Numbered from the stretch's first letter, positions 23,056 through 31,459 are shown. The stretch: DNA of 36,867 nt from an uncultured Clostridia bacterium (GCA_947165595.1 CAMVAV010000018.1:1-36867); one strand, 5' to 3'. Notes: a model not told the origin generated them from the sequence alone. Program-made: numbers and translations.

Positions 23056-23547
23056 TCAGAAGAAGCGGTCCGCCGCCTCCGCCAGCCAATCCGGCGTGAT
23101 GACGGACGGGTCCGCCATGATGCGCGCCGTCTGTACGTTCGGCGGCAGGCCGCGGGCGCCCTGCCGCGTCATTCCCGCCGTCGCCGCCGGCACGCCAGCC
23201 GGGATGTCCGCTCCGCCGTCCGCCGCGGCGGTCGCCAGCTCGTTCATCATGCGCCGGACCGCCGCCTCGGTCTCCGTGATCCTGCTGACGGTCTCCCGCA
23301 TCGCCCCGGCGAGCCCGGACGCGCGCTCGCGCGCCTCGTCCAGCAGCCGGACGCCGCGGTCCGTCAGCCGCCAGAGCTCCGGGATCAGCCCGTCCGGCAC
23401 GCCGCACAGCTCCGTCTGCTCCTCGGCGCGCAGCCGGCGGAGCTCCAGGTCGTTTTCCTCCAGCGCGGAGGCCGCCGTGCGCAGCAGGGAGGCGAGCTCC
23501 CGCAGCGTATCGCCGTCCCATATGATCTTGTCCACGCCGGTGTTCAC
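23056..23547 (-). CDS. Unknown WXG-like helical protein (163 aa)
   Basis: Begins MNTGVDKIIWDGDTLRELASLL, then long amphipathic helices through about residue 115 (TAASALEENDLELRRLRAEEQ, EARERASGLAGAMRETVSRI), then a Pro/Ala-rich tail ending DWLAEAADRFF. Helical length and position in the substrate operon suggest an ESX-type secreted or chaperone-like protein, but no clear WXG is present. The start is uncertain: GTG 23547, or the GTG five codons later, which has GGGGGTG in front. Confidence 0.6.
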   Translation of the reverse strand: MNTGVDKIIWDGDTLRELASLLRTAASALEENDLELRRLRAEEQTELCGVPDGLIPELWRLTDRGVRLLDEARERASGLAGAMRETVSRITETEAAVRRMMNELATAAADGGADIPAGVPAATAGMTRQGARGLPPNVQTARIMADPSVITPDWLAEAADRFF

Positions 23548-23577
23548 CCCCTGCCGCTCCGGAAAGCGCCGCTCCCG

Positions 23578-23871
23578 CTATCGGCTTGCGATCAGCGCCT
23601 TTGCCGCCGCGTCCGCCGCGTCGACCCGCCGCGCCAGAGCGTACAGCGCGTCCCGCAGCTCGCCGAGTCCGCCGCTGAGCGTGCGGATATCCCTGCTCAG
23701 CTCCTCCACGGAGTCTGTCAGCGCCTCCGCCGCGCTGCCGACGAAGTTGCCGGGAATTTCATTGCGCGCGGCGTTGAGCGTATTCGTATCGACGTCCGCC
23801 ACCGCGTCCGCCACAAGGCCGATGCGCCTTGCCAGCTCCCGGATCCTGCCGGTATCATATTCCGCGCTCAT
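23578..23871 (-). CDS. Divergent WXG100-like protein (97 aa)
   Basis: 97 residues, all-helical, with a central loop GNFVGSAAEAL where a WXG100 protein would have xxWxGxAAxxF: the Trp is replaced by Phe. Length and the hairpin layout (helix 9-40, loop, helix 50-95) agree with the family. It lies 6 bases after the B-type gene at 23878. Possibly a third subunit or a modified substrate. Confidence 0.65.
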   Translation of the reverse strand: MSAEYDTGRIRELARRIGLVADAVADVDTNTLNAARNEIPGNFVGSAAEALTDSVEELSRDIRTLSGGLGELRDALYALARRVDAADAAAKALIASR

Positions 23872-23877
23872 GGCCGC

Positions 23878-24198
23878 TTATTGGAACGGGGAGGAGCCGA
23901 TATCCAGCGACTTGAAGGTGTTCGCCGTGTTCGTCTCGTTCTCGTCGAAGAGATCGGCGGTCTTGTTGAGCTCGTCGATGGCGTCCTGCATCTTCGCCTC
24001 GGAGAGCTGGATGTTCTTATACGTCAGCTCCCACTGCGCCTTCATCGCCATGTACGCCGCGCCCTTCCAGCAGCTGTCCAGCATCTTGAGCGCGCGGTCC
24101 ATCCATTCATAGGCCTCCTTCAGCGACGCCTTCGCGGTGGTGTACTCGCTGACGGTCTGGCGCATTTCCTCCGGGGATACCTTGATCATTTCCGACAT
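23878..24198 (-). CDS. WXG100-family protein, B-type, divergent paralogue (106 aa)
   Basis: Same length as the two identical B-type proteins and clearly paralogous: MSEMIKVSPEEMRQTVSEY, WXG motif in LDSCWKGAAYMAMKAQW, conserved LTYKNIQLSEAKMQDAIDEL and the ending KSLDIGSSPFQ. FDENE occupies the post-helix signal position. Partner of the A-type gene 15 bases upstream. Confidence 0.92.
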   Translation of the reverse strand: MSEMIKVSPEEMRQTVSEYTTAKASLKEAYEWMDRALKMLDSCWKGAAYMAMKAQWELTYKNIQLSEAKMQDAIDELNKTADLFDENETNTANTFKSLDIGSSPFQ

Positions 24199-24213
24199 GG
24201 TGCGTCACCTCCC

Positions 24214-24507
24214 TCAGTGATTGCCGATGAGCGACTTGACCGCGTTGTCGGCGTTGGTGTACTTTTCCGCGGTCGTCTTGAGCGTGTTCACATAGCTCAT
24301 CACGATCTCGATGATGCTGTTGTGCCACTTGTAGGCGTTCTCGTGCTCGGTCACGAAAACCTTCTGCGCCTCGCCCTCCCAGTTCGACGCCAGGTTGTCG
24401 CCCGCCGCCTTGACCTTGGAGACCGTCTGGCGGTACTCCGCGAGCGCCTTCTGGATCTCCGACTCCGCGATCGCGAGCTTTGCGATCTCTACTGCCCAGT
24501 TGACCAT
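24214..24507 (-). CDS. WXG100-family protein, A-type, divergent paralogue (97 aa)
   Basis: MVNWAVEIAKLAIAESEIQK, WXG motif in LASNWEGEAQKVFVTEH, and KYTNADNAVKS, in which YTNAD fits YxxxD/E. First gene of the main substrate operon. ATG at 24507 is chosen; an upstream in-frame TTG at 24528 would lie within the ribosome site AAAGGAAG. Confidence 0.92.
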   Translation of the reverse strand: MVNWAVEIAKLAIAESEIQKALAEYRQTVSKVKAAGDNLASNWEGEAQKVFVTEHENAYKWHNSIIEIVMSYVNTLKTTAEKYTNADNAVKSLIGNH

Positions 24508-24567
24508 GATTGAAGCACTTCCTTTCAAAATATAAAATCGTTTTGATTTCTTGCTTTCGTTGGACCC

Positions 24568-24635
24568 AGTATTGCACGCCTTCGCGGCGTTGGCAAGCGA
24601 TTGCGACGAATCGACCGATTTTCTCCGTGAACAGC
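24568..24635 (-). promoter_or_regulatory. Promoter of the main substrate operon with LytTR-type direct repeats
   Basis: Minus strand: GCTGTTCAC (24635-24627), 12 bases, TCGATTCGT (24614-24606), 9 bases, -35 TTGCCA (24596-24591), 17 bases, -10 AATACT (24573-24568). The 30-bp box matches that at 20300-20329 in 26 of 30 positions with identical spacing to the -35, although the sequence between -35 and -10 differs, implying selection on the box. Confidence 0.75.
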
Positions 24636-24636
24636 G

Positions 24637-24879
24637 TCAAAGGAGCATCAGGCTGACTCCGTCGTACACGCCCGCCGCGGCGATCGTGTCGTCAAGGTTG
24701 AGGATGCGCCCGTCGTCGATGTGGCAGAGCATGGGATACTCGTCGTCGAACACGGCGCAGTTCTCCGTCTGCTCCAGAATGCGGATGATCTCGCGGATGA
24801 TGTCCCGCACGATGCCGGCGGCGGGAAGCTGGAAGTCAAAGGTCTTGCTGATGGCGGGGACGGAGATCTCGACGATCAT
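24637..24879 (-). CDS. esaB: YukD/EsaB ubiquitin-like type VII component (80 aa)
   Basis: 80 residues with a beta-grasp pattern: MIVEISVPAISKTFDFQLPA, IVRDIIREIIRILEQTEN, LCHIDDGRILNLDDTIAAAGVYDG and a hydrophobic end VSLMLL. This matches YukD/EsaB, a conserved small cytoplasmic part of Firmicute (T7SSb) machines; it lacks the C-terminal Gly-Gly of true ubiquitin. ATG overlaps the preceding stop by 4 bases. Confidence 0.82.
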   Translation of the reverse strand: MIVEISVPAISKTFDFQLPAAGIVRDIIREIIRILEQTENCAVFDDEYPMLCHIDDGRILNLDDTIAAAGVYDGVSLMLL

Positions 24880-25415
24880 GGTCTCCACGGTATCACATCC
24901 TTTCCGGTTGGCGCGCCGTCCGAGCGGACGAGCGGCGCGAGCGAAAGCAGAGTCTCCGGCACGCTGCCGGACGCGCCGGCGGGGCACTCCCACACGCCCG
25001 ATGCGTTTTGCAGCCAGACGCGCGCGTCCCGCTTCAGGCGCTTCGCCTCCTTCGCGGCGCGCTCCGCGGCGGGAGGGAACGCCGGATAGGGGTGGATCGC
25101 GCAGCGCGCGCCGGCCTTTGTGAGCACCAGGCTCGCCGCCGGGGTGTAGAACAGCCCCGCGTAGCCCTGTTCGCCGCGGGCGCAGACGTAGTTCTCGCAG
25201 CCGTCCAGCGATTTGACGAGGAACGCCGCGATCCTGTCCACCACCACGCGCCCGCCGCTGCGGCAGACAACCTGATCCGCCTCCAGCCCCGCGAGCGCCG
25301 CGCCGTCCTCCGCCGCGCAAAGGTGCAGGAAAGGCAGCTCCTCGCAGCCCAGCAGCTCCAGCAGGGCGGCAAGCTCCGCCTCGGTATAGCAATAGGAAAC
25401 GGTGTCAAGCTTCAT
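24876..25415 (-). CDS. Unknown protein of the type VII locus (179 aa)
   Basis: Not recognised. Mixed alpha/beta, no signal peptide or membrane segment: MKLDTVSYCYTEAELAALLE, LPFLHLCAAEDG, VDRIAAFLVKSLDGCENYV, GYAGLFYTPAASLVLTKAG, ending GKDVIPWRP. The general pattern (strand-rich centre after an N-terminal helix pair) recalls EspG-like ESX chaperones, but I see no diagnostic motif and rate this as a guess. Its start overlaps the LytTR gene by 11 bases and its end overlaps esaB, so it is surely co-expressed. Confidence 0.65.
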   Translation of the reverse strand: MKLDTVSYCYTEAELAALLELLGCEELPFLHLCAAEDGAALAGLEADQVVCRSGGRVVVDRIAAFLVKSLDGCENYVCARGEQGYAGLFYTPAASLVLTKAGARCAIHPYPAFPPAAERAAKEAKRLKRDARVWLQNASGVWECPAGASGSVPETLLSLAPLVRSDGAPTGKDVIPWRP

Positions 25416-26151
25416 CTTCTTCGTTTTCCCTCGACATGCGGCGCTTGAGCGCGTCCTTCCCCGTGCGGGAGAGGGGCAGGCTCGTGCCGCCCGCGAGCGT
25501 GAGCTCCATCCGCGCGAAATCGGCGCGCTCGATCTGCGCGTAATTGACCAGGTACGAGCGATGGCAGCGGACAAAGCGGTCGCCCAGCCGCCGCTCGACG
25601 TCCGCGAGCCGTTCGCAGACCGTCAGGCACTGGCGCTGCGTCCAGATGTTCAGCTTCTTGTCGAACGCCTCGATGTAGAGGATCCGCCCGATCGGGAGGC
25701 GGTGTACCGTACCCCCGCTCTGGAGGGCGAGGAACATGTCCGGCGGCGCCTCCGTCAGATTCTCGTAGTCCTCGCAGATGCGCCGCACGATCCGCTCGAA
25801 CTGCTCCTCGCTCGGCGGGGGGATGAGGAAGCCCGCGGGGCGCAGGCAGCTGCCGGCGATCTCGTACAGGTCGTCCGGACTGTGCAGCCAGTACATCGTG
25901 TAGTTGTCGCGGTTCGCCTTTGCCGAGAGCCGCTCGAGCTCGGCGGCGTCCCGTCCCGCGCCGCCGCGGACACCGAGGATCAGCAGCAGCACGCCGCTCT
26001 CCGCGCCGAGGCAGCCCGCCGCCTCCTTCAGCGCGCCCGTGCTGCCCAGGACGGCAAAGCGCTGGCCGTGCCGGTCGGAGTAGCCGTTGAGATAGCTGAG
26101 GATCTGCCGGCGGTCGCCTTCGTCCGGCTCATAGATCACAACGGGCAGCAA
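25405..26151 (-). CDS. LytTR DNA-binding regulator with a pseudo-receiver domain (248 aa)
   Basis: Residues about 140-242 are a LytTR domain (LPIGRILYIEAFDKKLNIW, CERLADVERRLGDRFVRCHRSYLVNYAQIE, LPLSRTGKDALKRRM). Residues 1-125 look like a CheY-type receiver beginning VVIYEPDEGDRRQI, but the strand that should end in the phospho-accepting Asp reads VLLLILGV (Gly at 60), and the conserved Lys-Pro reads LIPPP. It is therefore unlikely to be phosphorylated in the usual way. No histidine kinase is nearby. It is 6 bases after essC. Two LytTR-type boxes in this locus are its natural targets (inference). Confidence 0.88.
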   Translation of the reverse strand: MLPVVIYEPDEGDRRQILSYLNGYSDRHGQRFAVLGSTGALKEAAGCLGAESGVLLLILGVRGGAGRDAAELERLSAKANRDNYTMYWLHSPDDLYEIAGSCLRPAGFLIPPPSEEQFERIVRRICEDYENLTEAPPDMFLALQSGGTVHRLPIGRILYIEAFDKKLNIWTQRQCLTVCERLADVERRLGDRFVRCHRSYLVNYAQIERADFARMELTLAGGTSLPLSRTGKDALKRRMSRENEEDEA

Positions 26152-26157
26152 ATCACA

Positions 26158-29100
26158 TCACTCTCCATCCTCCGGCGCCTTCGGGATCACGATGTGGGAC
26201 ACCTCGCCGTTGAGGATGAGATACGCCTCGCCCAACGGAAGCGCCTTGTTCTTCTTCATCGCGGGCATCGGGACGTTCCACGGGTCGCACTCGGACAGCT
26301 TGCCGCCCAGCGCGATGCCGCGCCCCTGCCGCGAGAGGGTCAGCATCGGCTCCTGGATGCGGTTCTGCCCGAAGGCGAGATGGGAGATGGCGCCGAAGAA
26401 GTAGATGTTGTACTTCGCCGCGTCCTGCACGAGGAAGGCGAAGTATTTCTTCACCGGCTCCGCGCACGCTGTCATCATCGCGTCCAGATTGTCCACGAGG
26501 AACACGATCGGGCGGAAGCCGCGCACGGTCTCGTCGAAGCGCTTTAGGTCCTCCGCCTGCACCTTCTTGCGCAGCTGGTTGCGGCGCGTGACCTCGGCGT
26601 TGAAGTCGTTGAAGTACGCCGCCCACTCGTCGCTCTTGACGTCGTAGAGCTTCGCGCCCAGCCGCTTGCACAGCGGCGCCCAGGTCACGTCGCCGAGAAC
26701 GACGACCTCCGCGCCGCGGCTGCACCACTGCTCCGCGATCAGGCGCAGCAGGTTCGTCTTGCCGCTCTGCCGCGCGCCGGTGATGAGGAAGGAAAAGCTG
26801 TTTTCCATCGAAACGACCGCCGGCACGCCCTTGTCGAGATCGTAGGCGAGCGGGAAGCGCCAGGGGTCGTCCTTCGCCGCCTGATACTCCTCCGTGGCGG
26901 AGAAGAGCTCCCACGTCGGCTCCGAGGGGATGCGGGGCAGGTGCTGCGGCAGCGGCCCGTCCCACTTTGCCGCCAGCTCCTTTCCGACGGCGTTGAGCTC
27001 GGCGGCGCGCTCGACGTCCGCCTCATGCGTGCCGGCGAGGGCGATCTGCACCTCGTAGAGGCTGTCTCCCACCGCGGCGAGCGCGCGGCCGGGGAACTGC
27101 GCGATGTCCGGCATGTCGCTGGGCATGCGCATGCCCACGATGTCGGTGTAATCGGCGCGGTCGTTGATCTGAAGCCCGATGCCGCGGAAGCAGTCGCGCA
27201 CCTTGTAGGGGATCTCGTTGGTCTTCATCGCGGTGGCGACGAAAAAGATGCCGCGGCCGCTGCCCTCGCGCAGCAGGGCGTAGAGCTTCTGGGTGTAGAG
27301 ATCGTCGTTGCCGATCATCTCCATCACCTGCGCGAAGCGGTCGATGAACACGACGATGGCGGGGACGATGCTCTCTCCCTTGAGGTTGCGGAACTGGTTG
27401 TAGGCGAGGAAGCTGTCCGTCGCGATCTCGGCGAACAGGCTCCGCCGGCGCGCGTCCTCCTTCTCCAAAAGGTCGATCAGGCGGCGCAGCTCCGCCTCCT
27501 CCTCGCCGTAGATGATCTCGCCGACGTGCGGCAGGTCCGCGAGGCTGCCGAGCGTCCGGCTGGAGAGGCTGAGGATGTACATGTTGAGCGCGGCGGGGCT
27601 GTAGCGCAGCGCCAGCGCCATGACGACCGTCTGCACGAAGGTCGTCTTGCCCGTGGTCGCCATGCCGACGACCATGTAGTTGCGGTTGGCGATGAAGTCC
27701 AGCGAAACGGGGAAGTGCTTCTGGTTGTGCACGTCGTCGCCCATGGCGTAGACGACGCCGAGGTTCTCGCCGTCGTTCGGCCCGATCCACAGGTCGCGCT
27801 CCGGCGTCGAGGCGTCGGGCAGGCTGCCGTGGAAGATGCGGCTCGAAAGCTCCTCCATCCACAGGCGGTAGGACTCGGGCAGGCCGTGCTCCTTCGCCGT
27901 GCCGATGATGCGCTCGAGCACCGCGTCCATCTGCGTGACCTCGCGGTTGCTGCCGCCGCTCTTCTGCCGCTTGGTCGAAACGACCTTGCCGGTGGCGGTC
28001 AGCAGGTGGGGCAGCTCGGTCTCCGAGGGCTCGTTGGGGTTGTAGGTCAGGCCGCTGTAGCTGGTCTGCACCTGCTCGAAGATCTCGTCGTTGCCGATCT
28101 GGACGTAGCAGCGGCCGCGCGCCTTGAGGTAGGCGGCGTCGGGCCGGTGCAGCATCTCCATCGAGTCGCTGCGGCTCTGCACGCGCAGGCAGATCTTGAA
28201 GTTGGAGTTCGCCCAGATCTCGTCCGAGACGGAGTTCGACGGCTTCTGCGTGGAGAGGATCAGATGCACGCCCAGCGAGCGTCCCACGCGGGAGGCGCTG
28301 ATCAGCTCGCGCATGAAGTCGGGCTGGTCCGCCTTGAGCTCGGCAAACTCGTCCACGATGATGATGAGGTGCGGCAGCCGCTCCTGCGCGGGATCGTCGT
28401 AGTAAAAGCGGATGTAGTCGTCGATGTTGTTGACGTCCGCGTCGCGGAAGATGCGCTCGCGGCGGTGGATCTCGCCCTGAATGGAGGCGAGCGCCCTCGC
28501 GATCGTGTTGCCGGTCTGCAGGTTGTCGATGATGCCGGTGACGTGGGGCAGCCGGCGGAACGCGTCCGCCATGCCGCCGCCCTTGTAGTCCACCAGAATG
28601 AAGCGAATTTGGTCGGGGTGGTAGTTCAGCGCCAGCGACAGGATGTAGGTTTGCAGCATGACGCTCTTGCCGGAGCCGGTGGTGCCCGCCACCAGTCCGT
28701 GCGGCCCGTGCGCCTTGTCGGAGATGTCCAGCACGAAGCGCTGCGAGCCGGCGCCGAGGCCGATGGTGGAGCGCAGCCCCTCATAGGCGTGGTTGCGGCT
28801 CCACAGGCGCCAGACGTCCAGATGCTCCACCTCGCGCACGTTGTACAGGTCGAGGAAGGACACCATCGAGGGGATGGCGGCGCTTTCGGACGAGTCCTTG
28901 ACGCGCAGCGGCGCCAGCATGTGCGAGAACTGCTTGACCAGCTCCAGGTTGGGGTATTCGAAGTCCATGCGCCGCGCGTCGCCGTCCGAGGTGTAGATCG
29001 CGCCCGGGCTCGCGCCGGCGTCGAGCACGATGTGGCACTCCTTGGGCAGCAGCTCCATCGTCGGGGTCAGCAGCACCAGCGTCATGCCCCACGGGCGCTC

Positions 29101-30804
29101 GAGCAGGTGGCGCATGATGGGCTTGTTGTCGAGGATGCGCGGGTTCGTGCAGAAGATCACGTAGTGGGGCAGGGGCAGCTCCTCGTCCGCCTTGCCTCCG
29201 TCGTCCTTGCCGCCGGACTTCTCCATCGCCGACTCCAGCCGCATGGACAGCACCTCGTCGAGGTGGGTGATGACCTCCTGCACCGCGGTGGGGGAGACGG
29301 CGATCATGCGCAGCTCGCGGTCCTCGGACGAAAACACGTGCGGCAGCCAGCGCGTCCAGTCCCAGCGGGAGTAGGAGCCCTCCTCGCACAGCACGGCGAT
29401 GCGCACGTCGTGGTAGCTGTGCAGCGCGGCGAGCTGGAGCAGAATGCTCTGCGCGAGCGACGCCGCCGCCTCGCCGCCCAGAATGCCCACGACGCTCTCG
29501 CGCCGCAGGTCCACCGTCACGGGCGCGTCGGCGATGGTGCCGTAGGCGTCGACCAGGCGCTGCGGCTCGTCGCGCAGCGGGTCGTCCACCATCGAGAGCT
29601 TGACGTCCTCCGTCTCAAGCGCGTTGGGCAGCGGCACGTCGCCCAGCCCGACGCGGAGGGACATGAAATCGGTGTGCTTGGGCATCCGCTCCCACAGGCG
29701 AAAGCGGCTGGTCTGCGGAAAGCGCGAGCACTCCTCCACGCTGGGGCAGGTCTCCAGCAGGCGGCGGTACTCCCGCTCGTTGAGCTCCCGCAGCCTCTGG
29801 TCGATCTCGCGGATGTAGAGCGCGTACTTGCCCACGCGCTTCTTCTCGATCTCGTCCGCCTGCTTCTTGCGGTAGTTGTTGTTCATCAGGCCCCAGAACA
29901 CCGCCAGCACCGACGCCGTTCCGACCATTGTGAGGCCCGCGCTCATAAAGCCGCCCCGCGACGAGGAGATCGCCGCGCCCATCAGCATCGGCAGCACCAT
30001 CGTCGTCGACGGGCCGAGCGTCAGCCACAGCGGCTGGTTGTTCTGCTGCTGCTTCTCCATCGGAGGGTCGATGTGCAGCGGCTCGACGTCCGGCTTTTGC
30101 AGGAAGCGCGGCGAGCGGTGGAACTGAATTTGCACCGACGGCAGCTCCAGCCCGTCGCGCCGGGGCTTCTCCTCCGGCGGGGAGACCGGCGTGAGCGCGA
30201 TACTCGTGAACGCGCTGAGGTGGTCCACCGCCAGGATGCCGCCGAGGTAGATCAGCTTCACGCCCGCGCCGAGGGTGATCGTGTCTCCGAAGCGGAGCTT
30301 CGTTGCGTTGGAGGTGAGCTGGATGTTGTTGAGGTGGCTGCCGTTTTTGCTGTTGTCCGTATAGGTGCACACCCCGTCGGGGCGCAGGCTGAAAAAGCCC
30401 TGCTGCTTCGACACGGTGCGCAGCTCCGGGCGGATGCGCAGGGCGCAGTCCTCGCCCCGGCCGATGCTGACGTCGCCGGGAGGCAGAAGGAACTTCTTGA
30501 AGATACCGTCCGTCTCCGTGCACTCGGTAAAGACGATGCCGAGCGTGCAGTTGCCGCTGCGCATGGTGTAGCGCGCGCCGTTCTCCACGGGCAGGTCTCC
30601 CGTGCGCTCGCCGCCGTCGTCCCAGCGGAACTGCTCCGGCAGGGAGATGAAGCTCTTCCCGCCGAGGGCGTAGATGGGGATGAAGTAATCACGGTCCCAG
30701 CCGCTCATCGACTGCCAGACCGCGATGCGGTCGGACCACTTCTCCCCGCTGGGAAGATAGTAGTCCTGGATGCGGTTCTCGTAATAAAGCCAAGCGTACA
30801 GCAC
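26158..30804 (-). CDS. essC: Type VII secretion motor EssC/EccC-like FtsK/SpoIIIE ATPase with N-terminal FHA domain (1548 aa)
   Basis: The membrane motor that recognises and exports WXG100 substrates. Residues 100-190: FHA domain with VSIGRGEDC (113-121) and NSKNGSHLNN (141-150). About 268-310: two close hydrophobic segments. ATPase D1: Walker A GTTGSGKS (707-714), Walker B LIIIVDEF (823-830), both canonical. D2: GMATTGKT (about 1047-1054) with VVFIDRF, lacking the catalytic Glu. D3: GARQSGKT (1343-1350) with VFLVDNL, also lacking it. This active-D1, binding-only D2/D3 pattern is known for EccC/EssC. EssC of Staphylococcus normally has two FHA domains; residues 1-95 may hold a degenerate first one. 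GTG start after GAGGAGG. Confidence 0.95.
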   Translation of the reverse strand: MLYAWLYYENRIQDYYLPSGEKWSDRIAVWQSMSGWDRDYFIPIYALGGKSFISLPEQFRWDDGGERTGDLPVENGARYTMRSGNCTLGIVFTECTETDGIFKKFLLPPGDVSIGRGEDCALRIRPELRTVSKQQGFFSLRPDGVCTYTDNSKNGSHLNNIQLTSNATKLRFGDTITLGAGVKLIYLGGILAVDHLSAFTSIALTPVSPPEEKPRRDGLELPSVQIQFHRSPRFLQKPDVEPLHIDPPMEKQQQNNQPLWLTLGPSTTMVLPMLMGAAISSSRGGFMSAGLTMVGTASVLAVFWGLMNNNYRKKQADEIEKKRVGKYALYIREIDQRLRELNEREYRRLLETCPSVEECSRFPQTSRFRLWERMPKHTDFMSLRVGLGDVPLPNALETEDVKLSMVDDPLRDEPQRLVDAYGTIADAPVTVDLRRESVVGILGGEAAASLAQSILLQLAALHSYHDVRIAVLCEEGSYSRWDWTRWLPHVFSSEDRELRMIAVSPTAVQEVITHLDEVLSMRLESAMEKSGGKDDGGKADEELPLPHYVIFCTNPRILDNKPIMRHLLERPWGMTLVLLTPTMELLPKECHIVLDAGASPGAIYTSDGDARRMDFEYPNLELVKQFSHMLAPLRVKDSSESAAIPSMVSFLDLYNVREVEHLDVWRLWSRNHAYEGLRSTIGLGAGSQRFVLDISDKAHGPHGLVAGTTGSGKSVMLQTYILSLALNYHPDQIRFILVDYKGGGMADAFRRLPHVTGIIDNLQTGNTIARALASIQGEIHRRERIFRDADVNNIDDYIRFYYDDPAQERLPHLIIIVDEFAELKADQPDFMRELISASRVGRSLGVHLILSTQKPSNSVSDEIWANSNFKICLRVQSRSDSMEMLHRPDAAYLKARGRCYVQIGNDEIFEQVQTSYSGLTYNPNEPSETELPHLLTATGKVVSTKRQKSGGSNREVTQMDAVLERIIGTAKEHGLPESYRLWMEELSSRIFHGSLPDASTPERDLWIGPNDGENLGVVYAMGDDVHNQKHFPVSLDFIANRNYMVVGMATTGKTTFVQTVVMALALRYSPAALNMYILSLSSRTLGSLADLPHVGEIIYGEEEAELRRLIDLLEKEDARRRSLFAEIATDSFLAYNQFRNLKGESIVPAIVVFIDRFAQVMEMIGNDDLYTQKLYALLREGSGRGIFFVATAMKTNEIPYKVRDCFRGIGLQINDRADYTDIVGMRMPSDMPDIAQFPGRALAAVGDSLYEVQIALAGTHEADVERAAELNAVGKELAAKWDGPLPQHLPRIPSEPTWELFSATEEYQAAKDDPWRFPLAYDLDKGVPAVVSMENSFSFLITGARQSGKTNLLRLIAEQWCSRGAEVVVLGDVTWAPLCKRLGAKLYDVKSDEWAAYFNDFNAEVTRRNQLRKKVQAEDLKRFDETVRGFRPIVFLVDNLDAMMTACAEPVKKYFAFLVQDAAKYNIYFFGAISHLAFGQNRIQEPMLTLSRQGRGIALGGKLSECDPWNVPMPAMKKNKALPLGEAYLILNGEVSHIVIPKAPEDGE

Positions 30805-30871
30805 CGGAAACCTCCTCGCTGATCTGACGTCCGCGCGGGCGCGGAGCGGGGTGTGTGTCTCTCTCGAACGC

Positions 30872-31432
30872 TCAGTAGTGCGCCGACTGCGCGACGAAGC
30901 GCAGCGTGCCGACCTGGATCATGTCGCCGTTGGCGAGCTTCTGCGCCGCGCCGGGACTCAGCCGGTTGCGGTTGACAAAGGTCCCGTTCTGGCTGTGGTT
31001 GTCGATGATGCTGCTCTCCTGCCGCTGCGGGTCATAGCGGATGATAAAGTGCACGCGGCTGATCTCCGGGCAGGGCGGGGGAAAGGCGTAATCGCACGAG
31101 CGGTCGCGCCCCAGCCGGAACTCCGGCTTGTCGATCACGATCTGCCCCGCGGCGCCGTCCATGCTCACCAGAATGACGCGCGGCGTGAACCGCGCGCCGT
31201 CGCGCCGCTCGCCCACGTCCGGCAGCGGCGCGTAGGGGTCCTCCCCCCGCGGGCGGCGCAGCGCCTGAAAGAAGCCGGGACACTTGCGCAGCAGCAGCGC
31301 CAGCGCCAGCGCGCAGAAAAGCACGGCGAGCATCACGACCAGCGGGTCGGTGAAGACCGCCAGGAAGAAAAATACCGCGCCGAGCAGAACGATCCCGCCC
31401 GCCAGAAAGCCGATCGCCTGTTTCCGGGACAT
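30872..31432 (-). CDS. Membrane FHA-domain protein (186 aa)
   Basis: Two transmembrane helices at about 8-48 (IGFLAGGIVLLGAVFFFLAVF, VVMLAVLFCALALALLL), then a cytoplasmic linker and an FHA domain at about 98-180 with FRLGRDRSCDYAF, ISRVHFIIRY and HSQNGTFVNRNRL: the Gly-Arg, Ser-Arg-x-His and Asn-Gly-Thr elements for phosphothreonine binding are intact. Probably recruits a phosphorylated partner to the secretion complex. ATG at 31432 with GAAGGTGA. The MITE separates it from the upstream FHA gene. Confidence 0.9.
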   Translation of the reverse strand: MSRKQAIGFLAGGIVLLGAVFFFLAVFTDPLVVMLAVLFCALALALLLRKCPGFFQALRRPRGEDPYAPLPDVGERRDGARFTPRVILVSMDGAAGQIVIDKPEFRLGRDRSCDYAFPPPCPEISRVHFIIRYDPQRQESSIIDNHSQNGTFVNRNRLSPGAAQKLANGDMIQVGTLRFVAQSAHY

Positions 31433-31459
31433 CAAATCACCTTCTTTTGCCTGTATTAA

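Noticed and set aside
26941-30822. 1293-codon open frame on the plus strand opposite essC
   Set aside because: Antisense shadow of essC; Arg/His/Asp-rich and no ribosome site.
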